A stretch of 64,000 nucleotides of DNA, taken from Erwinia sp. SLM-02 (GTDB taxonomy: Bacteria; Pseudomonadota; Gammaproteobacteria; Enterobacterales; Enterobacteriaceae). The stretch spans positions 2,728,001 to 2,792,000 of the forward strand of contig NZ_JAQISN010000001.1 in NCBI RefSeq assembly GCF_037450285.1, in the 5' to 3' direction. The stretch's first letter is position 1. The number at the start of each line of letters is the position of its first letter. Made by a program: the position numbers and the translations under genes. The notes under the pieces were generated by a model. The model was given only the letters and a program-made list of their open reading frames with translations, was not told the DNA's origin and did no database searches. This document shows, one piece after another, positions 1 to 7,574 of this stretch.

Positions 1-880
1 GCTTTTCGCCTTCAACGTGGATGATGTTCAGACCAAAGTGATCGCCGAACATTTCCATTACCTGCTCTGCTTCGTTCAGGCGCAGCAGGCCGTTATCCAC
101 GAATACGCAGGTCAGGCGATCGCCAATGGCACGGTGCAGCAGCATCGCAGTGACGGAGGAGTCAACGCCGCCGGACAGGCCGAGGATAACTTTATCTTCG
201 CCCACCTGCTCGCGCAGGCGCTCAACGGCATCTTCGATAATCTTCGCCGGGGTCCACAGTGCTTCACACTCACAGATATCGCGCACAAAGCGCTCCAGCA
301 GGCGCTGGCCCTGGCGGGTGTGGGTCACTTCCGGATGGAACTGCACACCGTAGAAACGCTTCTCTTCGTTGGCCATAATGGCAAACGGACAGGTATCGGT
401 GCTGGCAACGGTCACGAAGTCGGACGGGATCGCGGTGACTTTGTCGCCGTGGCTCATCCAGACGTCCAGCAGCGGCTTACCGGCGGCGCTCAGGGCGTCT
501 TCGATATCGCGGGTCAGCGCGCTCTGGGTTTTCACTTCTACCTGCGCATAGCCAAACTCACGCTCGTTAGAACCTTCAACCGCGCCGCCCAGCTGCATTG
601 CCATGGTCTGCATGCCGTAGCATACGCCCAGCACCGGTACACCGGCGTTGAACACGTATTCCGGCGCACGCGGGCTGCCGTGTTCGGTGGTGCTTTCCGG
701 ACCGCCGGAGAGGATGATGCCGCTTGGTTTAAAACCGCGGATCTGCTCTTCGGTTACGTCCCACGCCCACAGTTCACAGTACACGCCCAGCTCGCGCACG
801 CGGCGCGCAACCAGCTGAGTATACTGTGAACCGAAATCGAGGATCAGAATGCGGTGTTTATGAATGTTTTCCGTCGTCAT
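1..880 (-). CDS. guaA: GMP synthase (glutamine-hydrolysing), 3' part cut by window edge
   Basis: Converts XMP to GMP using glutamine and ATP, last step of GMP synthesis in the cytosol. The first 293 codons are present; the family is about 525 residues, so the remainder of the ATP-pyrophosphatase domain and the C-terminal dimerisation domain lie outside. Visible: start MTTENIHKHRILILDFGSQY, the class I amidotransferase nucleophile in VLGVCYGMQ, and the PP-loop SGGVDSS near residue 235. It lies 78 bp downstream of guaB in the same direction, the usual guaBA operon; a GC-rich hairpin sits between them at about 926-944. No internal stop or frameshift is seen. Confidence 0.97.
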   Translation of the reverse strand, partial: MTTENIHKHRILILDFGSQYTQLVARRVRELGVYCELWAWDVTEEQIRGFKPSGIILSGGPESTTEHGSPRAPEYVFNAGVPVLGVCYGMQTMAMQLGGAVEGSNEREFGYAQVEVKTQSALTRDIEDALSAAGKPLLDVWMSHGDKVTAIPSDFVTVASTDTCPFAIMANEEKRFYGVQFHPEVTHTRQGQRLLERFVRDICECEALWTPAKIIEDAVERLREQVGEDKVILGLSGGVDSSVTAMLLHRAIGDRLTCVFVDNGLLRLNEAEQVMEMFGDHFGLNIIHVEGEK

Positions 881-958
881 TGGCTATTCCAGGGCGATGT
901 AATTCAAAATACGGGAGGTAAAACGCCCGGCTAAACCGGGCGCACAGTACAGGGTTTA

Positions 959-2425
959 TCAGGAACCCATACGGTAGTTCGGGGACTCTTTAGTAATGGT
1001 CACGTCGTGAACGTGGCTTTCCTGGATCCCGGCACCGCTGATGCGAACAAATTCCGCTTTAGTACGCAGGTCGTCGATAGTACCACAGCCGGTCAGGCCC
1101 ATACAGGAACGCAGGCCGCCCATTTGCTGGTGCACGATCGCTTTCAGGAAACCTTTGTAGGCCACGCGGCCTTCGATCCCTTCCGGTACCAGTTTGTCCG
1201 CCGCGTTATCGGTCTGGAAGTAACGGTCAGAAGAGCCTTTAGACATCGCGCCCAGGGAACCCATACCGCGGTAGGATTTGAATGAACGGCCCTGGTAGAG
1301 TTCGATTTCGCCAGGTGCTTCATCGGTACCCGCCAGCATAGAACCCACCATCACCGCAGAGGCACCGGCGGCGATAGCTTTAGCGATGTCGCCGGAGAAG
1401 CGGATACCGCCGTCGGCGATAACCGGAATACCGGTTCCTTCCAGCGCGGCTACCGCGTCGGAGACGGCAGTGATCTGCGGTACGCCTACGCCAGTTACGA
1501 TACGGGTGGTACAGATAGAGCCAGGGCCGATACCCACTTTCACCGCGCTCACGCCGGCTTCAGCCAGCGCCAGTGCACCGGCACCGGTCGCTACATTGCC
1601 GCCGACGATTTGCAGGTCAGGGTATTTTGCACGGGTGTCGCGAATACGCTGCAGAACGCCTTCAGAGTGGCCGTGAGAGGAGTCAATCAGCAGGACGTCA
1701 ACGCCCGCCGCCACCAGCGCATCAACACGCTCTTCGTTACCGGCACCGGCACCCACGGCAGCACCGACGCGCAGGCGACCGTGCTCGTCTTTACAGGCGT
1801 TAGGTTTACGCTCGGCTTTCTGGAAATCTTTAACGGTGATCATGCCCAGCAGGTGGAAGCTGTCGTCCACTACCAGCGCTTTTTCAACGCGCTTTTCGTG
1901 CATTTTTTGCAGAACGATCTCGCGAGCTTCACCCTCTTTCACCGTCACCAGACGCTCTTTTGGCGTCATCACGGCAGAAACCGGCAGAGACAGATCGGTG
2001 ACGAAGCGAACGTCGCGGCCGGTGATGATGCCCACCAGTTCGTTTTCGCCGTTAACAACCGGGTAGCCGGCAAAACCGTTACGTTCGGTCAGCGCTTTCA
2101 CTTCGCTCAGCGCGGTGGTTGGCAGCACGGTCTGCGGTTCAGTCACAACGCCGCTTTCGTGTTTTTTCACCTTGCGAACTTCGTCCGCCTGGCGCTCGAT
2201 AGACATGTTTTTGTGGATAAAGCCCAGGCCACCTTCCTGTGCCAGCGCAATGGCCAGACCGGCTTCGGTCACGGTATCCATAGCAGCGGACAGCATCGGA
2301 ATATTCAAACGAATAGTTTTGGTTAGCTGGGTGCTGAGGTCGGCAGTGTTCGGTAACACTGTGGAGTGAGCAGGAACGAGCAGAACGTCGTCGAATGTCA
2401 GGGCTTCTTTAGCGATTCTTAGCAT
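959..2425 (-). CDS. guaB: IMP dehydrogenase
   Basis: Oxidises IMP to XMP with NAD, the committed step to guanine nucleotides. The 488 residues equal the E. coli length. A TIM barrel is interrupted by two CBS domains (about residues 93-205). The catalytic cysteine loop GPGSICTTR, the flap RYF and the phosphate-binding GGIRFSGD are all present. It is the first gene of guaBA and is divergent from xseA across about 170 bp that hold its promoter. Confidence 0.98.
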   Translation of the reverse strand: MLRIAKEALTFDDVLLVPAHSTVLPNTADLSTQLTKTIRLNIPMLSAAMDTVTEAGLAIALAQEGGLGFIHKNMSIERQADEVRKVKKHESGVVTEPQTVLPTTALSEVKALTERNGFAGYPVVNGENELVGIITGRDVRFVTDLSLPVSAVMTPKERLVTVKEGEAREIVLQKMHEKRVEKALVVDDSFHLLGMITVKDFQKAERKPNACKDEHGRLRVGAAVGAGAGNEERVDALVAAGVDVLLIDSSHGHSEGVLQRIRDTRAKYPDLQIVGGNVATGAGALALAEAGVSAVKVGIGPGSICTTRIVTGVGVPQITAVSDAVAALEGTGIPVIADGGIRFSGDIAKAIAAGASAVMVGSMLAGTDEAPGEIELYQGRSFKSYRGMGSLGAMSKGSSDRYFQTDNAADKLVPEGIEGRVAYKGFLKAIVHQQMGGLRSCMGLTGCGTIDDLRTKAEFVRISGAGIQESHVHDVTITKESPNYRMGS

Positions 2426-2477
2426 GGCAATATCTCAACCTCAGGGTGAATGAGAACTTGTAAAATATTGCCGCGGC

Positions 2478-2504
2478 ATTATACAGGCCGTAATCGATTG
2501 CCTC
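2478..2504 (-). promoter_or_regulatory. guaBA promoter -10 and PurR-like operator
   Basis: On the minus strand, TATAAT (2483-2478) is preceded by GAGGCAATCGATTACG (2504-2489), which resembles the PurR operator of the E. coli guaBA promoter and the consensus ACGCAAACGTTTGCGT in its central half. It lies about 55-80 bp upstream of the guaB start. PurR repression is inferred from similarity. Confidence 0.65.
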
Positions 2505-2595
2505 CAGTACTTTTTAATAAAAACTCTTGAAACCTTCGTTCAGCCATGTAGTATCGGTTGATTAACCTCCTGATTTGAAATTTGATCTTCATCAC

Positions 2596-3978
2596 ATGTC
2601 GCTACCGCCAACCGCCAATATTTTTACCGTCAGCCGTCTCAATACGACAGTGCGCAAGCTGCTGGAAATGGAGATGGGTCAGGTGTGGCTGAGCGCTGAG
2701 ATCTCGAATTTTTCCCAGCCCTCTTCCGGCCACTGGTACTTCACGCTGAAGGATGACGGCGCCCAGGTACGCTGTGCGATGTTTCGTAACAGCAACCGCC
2801 GCGTTGATTTCCGGCCGCAGAACGGTCAGCAGGTGCTGGTGCGTGCCACCATCACGCTGTATGAACCGCGCGGCGACTATCAGCTGATTGCAGAGAGCAT
2901 GCAGCCTGCCGGTGACGGGCTTCTGCAGCAGCAGTTTGAGCAGATGAAGCAGCGCCTGATGGCGGAAGGGCTTTTCGAACAGATTCACAAGCAGCCGCTG
3001 CCCGACCCGGCCCGCCAGGTTGGGGTGATTACCTCCGCCAGCGGTGCCGCATTGCACGATGTGCTGCGCGTGCTGCATCGCCGCGATCCCTCCCTGCCGG
3101 TGGTAATTTATCCGACACAGGTTCAGGGTGCGGAAGCGCCTGCCGGTATTGTCCGTGCGATTGAGCTGGCGAATGCCCGTGGCGAGTGTGATGTGCTGAT
3201 CGTTGGCCGCGGCGGCGGTTCGCTGGAAGATCTGTGGAGCTTTAACGACGAGCGCGTGGCGCGGGCGATTTTTGCCAGCCGCATTCCCATTGTCAGCGCC
3301 GTCGGCCATGAGACCGACGTCACCATCGCCGATTTTGTCGCGGATCTGCGTGCGCCAACGCCTTCGGCGGCTGCAGAACTGGTCAGCCGCAATCAGATCG
3401 AGCTGCTGCGGCAGCTTCAGTCCCAGCAGCAGCGGCTGGAGATGGCGATGGATTACTATCTTGCGCAGCAGCAGCGCAGCTTCACACGCCTGAACCACCG
3501 CCTTCAGCAGCAGCATCCCCAGCTACAGCTTGCGCGGCAGCAGACCGCGCTGATTAAGCTGCGCCGTCGCCTTGATGATGCCGTGCAGCTGCAGGTTCGT
3601 CAGGCCGTTCGCCTGCAGGAGCGCGCGGAGCAGCGCCTGAATGCCATTCGCCCTGAGCTGCGCGTGGAGCGTCTGCGCCAGCAGCTTCAGCAGTGGCAGT
3701 ATCGCCTGCAGCAGTCAATGCAGCAGCAGCTTAACGGCAATAAGCAGCGCTTCAGCAATCTTGCGGCTCAGCTTGAGGGCGTCAGCCCGCTGGCCACGCT
3801 GGCACGCGGCTTTAGCGTCACCACCGCGGCCGATGGTCAGGTGGTGAAGAAAACGCAGCAGCTGCACCCTGGCGATACCCTGAAAACCCGGCTGGACGAC
3901 GGCTGGGTGGAGAGTGAAGTCACGGTGGTTACGCCGATAGCACCGGTTAAGAAACCGCGTAGGCGTTCTGCTTCCTGA
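2596..3978 (+). CDS. xseA: Exodeoxyribonuclease VII large subunit
   Basis: Large subunit of ExoVII, which degrades single-stranded DNA bidirectionally to oligonucleotides and works with XseB (not in the window). An N-terminal OB fold (IFTVSRLN to about residue 100) is followed by the catalytic domain with GVITSASGAALHD, VGRGGGSLEDLW and SAVGHETDVTIADFVADLRAPTPSAAAE, then a glutamine-rich coiled coil. An upstream TTG at 2575 keeps the frame open, but ATG at 2596 gives MSLPPTANIFTVSRL, which matches the E. coli N-terminus (460 versus 456 residues). No clear Shine-Dalgarno is seen for either start. Confidence 0.96.
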   Translation: MSLPPTANIFTVSRLNTTVRKLLEMEMGQVWLSAEISNFSQPSSGHWYFTLKDDGAQVRCAMFRNSNRRVDFRPQNGQQVLVRATITLYEPRGDYQLIAESMQPAGDGLLQQQFEQMKQRLMAEGLFEQIHKQPLPDPARQVGVITSASGAALHDVLRVLHRRDPSLPVVIYPTQVQGAEAPAGIVRAIELANARGECDVLIVGRGGGSLEDLWSFNDERVARAIFASRIPIVSAVGHETDVTIADFVADLRAPTPSAAAELVSRNQIELLRQLQSQQQRLEMAMDYYLAQQQRSFTRLNHRLQQQHPQLQLARQQTALIKLRRRLDDAVQLQVRQAVRLQERAEQRLNAIRPELRVERLRQQLQQWQYRLQQSMQQQLNGNKQRFSNLAAQLEGVSPLATLARGFSVTTAADGQVVKKTQQLHPGDTLKTRLDDGWVESEVTVVTPIAPVKKPRRRSAS

Positions 3979-4048
3979 GACCTCAGACATCACTTGCACG
4001 ATATGGCTGGATTTAGTCATGCCGCTTGCAGCCTGAGAGGCTGGCGCT

Positions 4049-4242
4049 GGCTGGCTGTGCCCCCGGTCGGGCGGTCCTCGCGCCGCGTTGCGGTTCCCTC
4101 ACTTCGTTCATCAGCCTTCCGGACCGCCACAGACGGGCCGTCCTGGCCCGGCTGTGACTTTTGGCCGCGTCCATGCGGCCAAATCCTGGCTTCCTCTCTC
4201 CGTTCAGCGCTGTGGATTACCCGCTCGGGGGCACAGCCAGCC
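4049..4242 (-). repeat. Structured intergenic repeat, unit 1
   Basis: A 194-bp element bounded by a perfect 17-bp inverted repeat (4049-4065 and 4226-4242, GGCTGGCTGTGCCCCCG and its complement). Read on the minus strand it holds: an ATCCACAGCGCTGA box; hairpin TGGCCGC-ATGGAC-GCGGCCA; hairpin CGGGCC-AGGAC-GGCCCG; and hairpin CCGC-AAC-GCGG followed directly by CGCGAGGACC (4082-4073). The same order of elements recurs in the units at 4378, 51036 and 51465. It has no coding potential that I can support. I do not recognise a named repeat family. Confidence 0.75.
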
Positions 4243-4377
4243 TGCGTTCAAACTTTTGTGCTGCCTGAAAACTCAAAAGCAAGGGCTGCCCTGAAGCAAC
4301 AGAGGCTGAACCCCTGCCCCCATTTCACAGCAACTTTTACTTATTTAAAAAGCGAAATGCGATGAAATTGCCTGAAA

Positions 4378-4584
4378 GGGGCAGCCTCTGCTGATGCGTA
4401 AGGGCATCCGCAGCGCTGAGGTGGAGCCATTGCGCCAGGAGACGACAGCAGGGATGCTGGCGTCAGGCCGGGCTTGAACAGGGAAGTTCAATCCTGGCCG
4501 ATCCGTCGGCGAAATGGCGTAACCGATGGCACCGTGCCATGCACGGCGCGAGGACCGCCCTGGAGCAGCAGCAGAGGCTGCCCC
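4378..4584 (+). repeat. Structured intergenic repeat, unit 2
   Basis: A 207-bp element, inverted relative to unit 1, bounded by a perfect 16-bp inverted repeat (4378-4393 GGGGCAGCCTCTGCTG and 4569-4584). Internal order on the plus strand: ATCCGCAGCGCTGAGG, hairpin CAGC-AGGGAT-GCTG, hairpin TTGAAC-AGGGAA-GTTCAA, hairpin CCGTGC-CAT-GCACGG, then CGCGAGGACC (4547-4556). Stem sequences differ from the other units but pair perfectly within this one. The rest of the 858-bp gap between xseA and gcd (3979-4836) holds no recognisable gene. Confidence 0.75.
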
Positions 4585-4722
4585 CCCCACCCCCTCTCAC
4601 AGCGCCATCTTCCCTAACACATCGAGAATTTCTGCACGTCGACTGCCCAAAAGATGGGCTGAACCCGTCCCCTTCTCTCTGTAGTCCGCAAAGCAGGATC
4701 GCAGCCAGGAATTCTATGCATA

Positions 4723-4757
4723 AAAAAACCGCCCTCTCAGAGAGATAGCGGTTTTTA
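4723..4757 (-). terminator. Rho-independent terminator downstream of gcd
   Basis: AAAAACCGC (4724-4732) pairs with GCGGTTTTT (4748-4756), with an inner CTCTC/GAGAG extension. The A/T tracts on both sides allow bidirectional use; it lies about 80 bp beyond the gcd stop. Confidence 0.8.
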
Positions 4758-4836
4758 GTGTTCCCCTCCGGCCAGCATGATGCTTTACGGAAAGGAGGGT
4801 GCGTTACTCTACGCTCAGGCTACTCAGTCGCTCGAC

Positions 4837-7269
4837 TTATTTATCCAGCGCGTAGGCAATCACGTAGTCACCGCGATCCGGAGACTGACGCGCACCGCCC
4901 GCAGAAATCAGGATGTACTGCTTACCTGTTTTCGGCGATTTGTAGCTCATTGGGCCACCCTGGCTGCCCACTGGCAGACGGGCTTTCCACACTTCTTTAC
5001 CGGTTGAGGTATCGAAAGCACGCAGATAGTAGTCCTGAGTACCGGCGATAAACACCAGGCCGCCCTGAGTCGCCAGCGTACCGCCCAGCGTAGGCATGCC
5101 CACCGGCATCTGTGCCTTCATCTTGATACCAAACGGACCGGTATCCTGCACCGTACCTACCGGCACCTGCCACACAACTTTCTGCGTTTTCAGGTCGATA
5201 GCTGACAGCGTACCGAACGGTGGTTTCTGGCAAGGAATGCCCAGCGGCGACATGAAGCGGTTTTTGTTTACCGCATACGGGGTGCCTTTCAGCGGTACTG
5301 CGCCCATACCGGTATTCACTGCTTCGCCGCCGTTGCTGGCAGGACCAGAGGTGGTTTTCGCCGGGATCATCTGCACCCACAGGCCCAGACGCATATCGTT
5401 AGCGAAGATGTAATGGTTGTTCGGATCGGTCGACAGGCTGCCCCAGTTCATACCGCCCAGGGAGCCCGGGAAGCTGAGGGACAGGTCGGTACCCGGAACG
5501 GTAAACAGACCATCGTAACGCATAGATTTGAAGCCGATACGGCAGGCCAGCTGATCGAACGGCGTTGCGCCCCACATATCAGACTCGGTCATCGTATCCG
5601 CGCCGATCTGCGGCATACCCACGGACTTCGGCTGGGTTGGCGTGTACTGCTCGTTAGGAATGTTGCCAGGCTTAACCGGCACTTCTTTCACTTCGGTCAG
5701 CGGCTGGCCGGTCAGGCGGTCCAGTACGAAGATCTGGCCCGCTTTGGTACCAAACACCACGGCGGGTTTGCTGCTGCCGTCTTTTTGCGGGAAGTCGATC
5801 AGACTTGGCTGCATTGGGATATCAAAATCCCACAGATCGTTATGAACGGTCTGATACACCCATTTCTCTTTACCGGTGGTCGCATCCAGCGCCAGGATAG
5901 AGGCACCATATTTATGGTCCAGCGCATTACGGTTTGCCCCCCACAGGTCAACGGATGAGCTACCCATCGGCAGGAACACGGTGTTCATTGCCGGATCGTA
6001 GGACATCGGAGCCCAGGAGTTAGGCGTGCTGCGAACAAAGGTTTTACCCGCTTCCAGCTTCGCCGTTGGATCCGGGTTGCCCGGGTCAAACGCCCAGCGC
6101 ATTTCACCGGTGATCACGTCAAAACCACGCAGTACGCCGCCAGGCATATCGGTCTGTACGTTATCGGCCACGCGGCCACCCACGACAACGGTGGTACCCG
6201 CCAGCGTTGGCGCTGAGGTCAGCTGATATTTTGGATCGCCTGCATCACCCAGTCCGGCTTTGAGGTCAACGAAGCCTTTATCACCGAAGTTCTGGCACAT
6301 TTCACCGTTATCGGCGTTGATTGCCACCAGACGCGCATCGATGGTGTTCATCAGCAGACGGCGTTGACAGGTGTCACCGGCAGCCAGAGCCACCGCGGTT
6401 ACCGGCGTTGAATCCGGCACGCTTGGCTGCTGCAGCGGCTTAGTGGCATCAAAGTAGGCCAGACCACGGCAGCGGTTCCACACCTGGGACTGCGCGTTGA
6501 TTTCGGTTTTCCAGATCTGTTTACCGGTATCCGCATCGACGGCAATCACGTTGTTATGCGGAGTACACAGGTACAGACGATCGCCGACCTGCAGCGGAGT
6601 TTGCTGATCTTCAGCACCGTTACCGGTTGGGCTTTCAGGGATATCGCCGGTGTGGAAGGTCCAGACGGGCTTCAGATCCTTCACGTTGTCACGCGTGATC
6701 TGGTCCAGCGCCACAAAGCGGCTGCCACCGGCAGTGTTGCCGTAGTTATCCCAGTTTTTCTGTTCGGTTGCTTTATCAACCGGCACCAGCGGCAGTTCCT
6801 GACCACTGGATGCAACCGGAGGATGCGGCTGGAACATTTCGAATGCAGTAACCAGCAGTCCAGCCACGGTCACCGCGCTCAGGCCGTAGGACAGCTTAGC
6901 GGCAGAGACTTTACCTTCGCGCTTACGCAGCGCCGGGTAAGTCACCAGCGCCAGCAGCAGCATACCGGCAAAGAACACCACGCGGGAAACTAGCGGCCAG
7001 AAATCAATACCGGCATCCTGAATGGCCCAGATAACGGTACCAATAAACACCAGAGCAAAAATGACTACTGCGGATGACTTACGGCGGAAGAACTGAATCG
7101 CAGAGATTGCGGTAAAAATACCGGCAATAGCGAAATACCAGCTACCGCCGAGTGAAATCAGTTTTACACCACCAATGATGAAATACAGGCCTGCTGCCAG
7201 CAGAATTAACCCTAGCAGGAAACACCACAAGCCCAGCCATTTTGATGACCCGGCATTTGTATGAGGCAT
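4837..7269 (-). CDS. gcd: Membrane-bound PQQ-dependent dehydrogenase, glucose/quinate/shikimate family
   Basis: Periplasm-facing quinoprotein that oxidises glucose (or a related polyol or quinate) and passes electrons to ubiquinone. The N-terminus has about five membrane segments (LGLWCFLLGLILLAAGLYFI through VTVAGLLVTAFEMF), then an eight-bladed PQQ propeller with repeated W-docking segments, for example DATTGKEKWVYQTVHNDLWD and DTSTGKEVWKARLPVG. At 810 residues it is close to E. coli Gcd (796). The ORF runs 58 codons further upstream, but ATG at 7269 has AGGAG at proper spacing and gives the family-like N-terminus MPHTNAGSSKWLG. Glucose versus quinate specificity cannot be read from sequence here. 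Both neighbours are accessory genes, an unusual place compared with E. coli. Confidence 0.9.
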   Translation of the reverse strand: MPHTNAGSSKWLGLWCFLLGLILLAAGLYFIIGGVKLISLGGSWYFAIAGIFTAISAIQFFRRKSSAVVIFALVFIGTVIWAIQDAGIDFWPLVSRVVFFAGMLLLALVTYPALRKREGKVSAAKLSYGLSAVTVAGLLVTAFEMFQPHPPVASSGQELPLVPVDKATEQKNWDNYGNTAGGSRFVALDQITRDNVKDLKPVWTFHTGDIPESPTGNGAEDQQTPLQVGDRLYLCTPHNNVIAVDADTGKQIWKTEINAQSQVWNRCRGLAYFDATKPLQQPSVPDSTPVTAVALAAGDTCQRRLLMNTIDARLVAINADNGEMCQNFGDKGFVDLKAGLGDAGDPKYQLTSAPTLAGTTVVVGGRVADNVQTDMPGGVLRGFDVITGEMRWAFDPGNPDPTAKLEAGKTFVRSTPNSWAPMSYDPAMNTVFLPMGSSSVDLWGANRNALDHKYGASILALDATTGKEKWVYQTVHNDLWDFDIPMQPSLIDFPQKDGSSKPAVVFGTKAGQIFVLDRLTGQPLTEVKEVPVKPGNIPNEQYTPTQPKSVGMPQIGADTMTESDMWGATPFDQLACRIGFKSMRYDGLFTVPGTDLSLSFPGSLGGMNWGSLSTDPNNHYIFANDMRLGLWVQMIPAKTTSGPASNGGEAVNTGMGAVPLKGTPYAVNKNRFMSPLGIPCQKPPFGTLSAIDLKTQKVVWQVPVGTVQDTGPFGIKMKAQMPVGMPTLGGTLATQGGLVFIAGTQDYYLRAFDTSTGKEVWKARLPVGSQGGPMSYKSPKTGKQYILISAGGARQSPDRGDYVIAYALDK

Positions 7270-7574
7270 ACAAAAACACTCCTGGAGAGAATAAGACGTC
7301 AATATTGCTGGCAGATACCGCCGAGTGCGGCGAGTGCCATCCCGCTCATAACGATGAGCTACAATAATTATAGATGTCTTATTTTTATTAACATTATTAC
7401 GCGGGACCAGCCCGTCCGGTGTTAACCGCTGAAGCTCACACACCCGTCAGATCTGGCCTGACGGACATAAGCTCCCGCAACTAACGCCAAAATTGTACCA
7501 CCAGGTTCATTCTGTGATAAACAAAAAGTTAACATCCCACTAAAAAATTATCCATATGGTTCATTTTTCGCACC
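7270..7574 (-). promoter_or_regulatory. Upstream region of gcd with candidate -10
   Basis: This 305-bp gap between the chimera stop and the gcd start is AT-rich. On the minus strand a TATAAT (7372-7367) stands about 100 bp before the gcd ATG, but no good -35 is placed 16-18 bp upstream, so an activator may be needed. No operator could be assigned. Confidence 0.35.

Noticed and set aside
3994..4365. Short open frames in the xseA-gcd gap
   Set aside because: They fall on the structured repeat units, are GC-driven and resemble nothing.
4049..4584. Retron msr/msd or other reverse-transcriptase-linked RNA
   Set aside because: The terminal inverted repeats suggested it, but no reverse transcriptase gene is nearby and several similar units exist.
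7270..7443. N-terminal 58-codon extension of gcd
   Set aside because: The ATG at 7269 has a good Shine-Dalgarno and a family-like N-terminus; the extension is hydrophilic, unlike Gcd, and overlaps the probable promoter.
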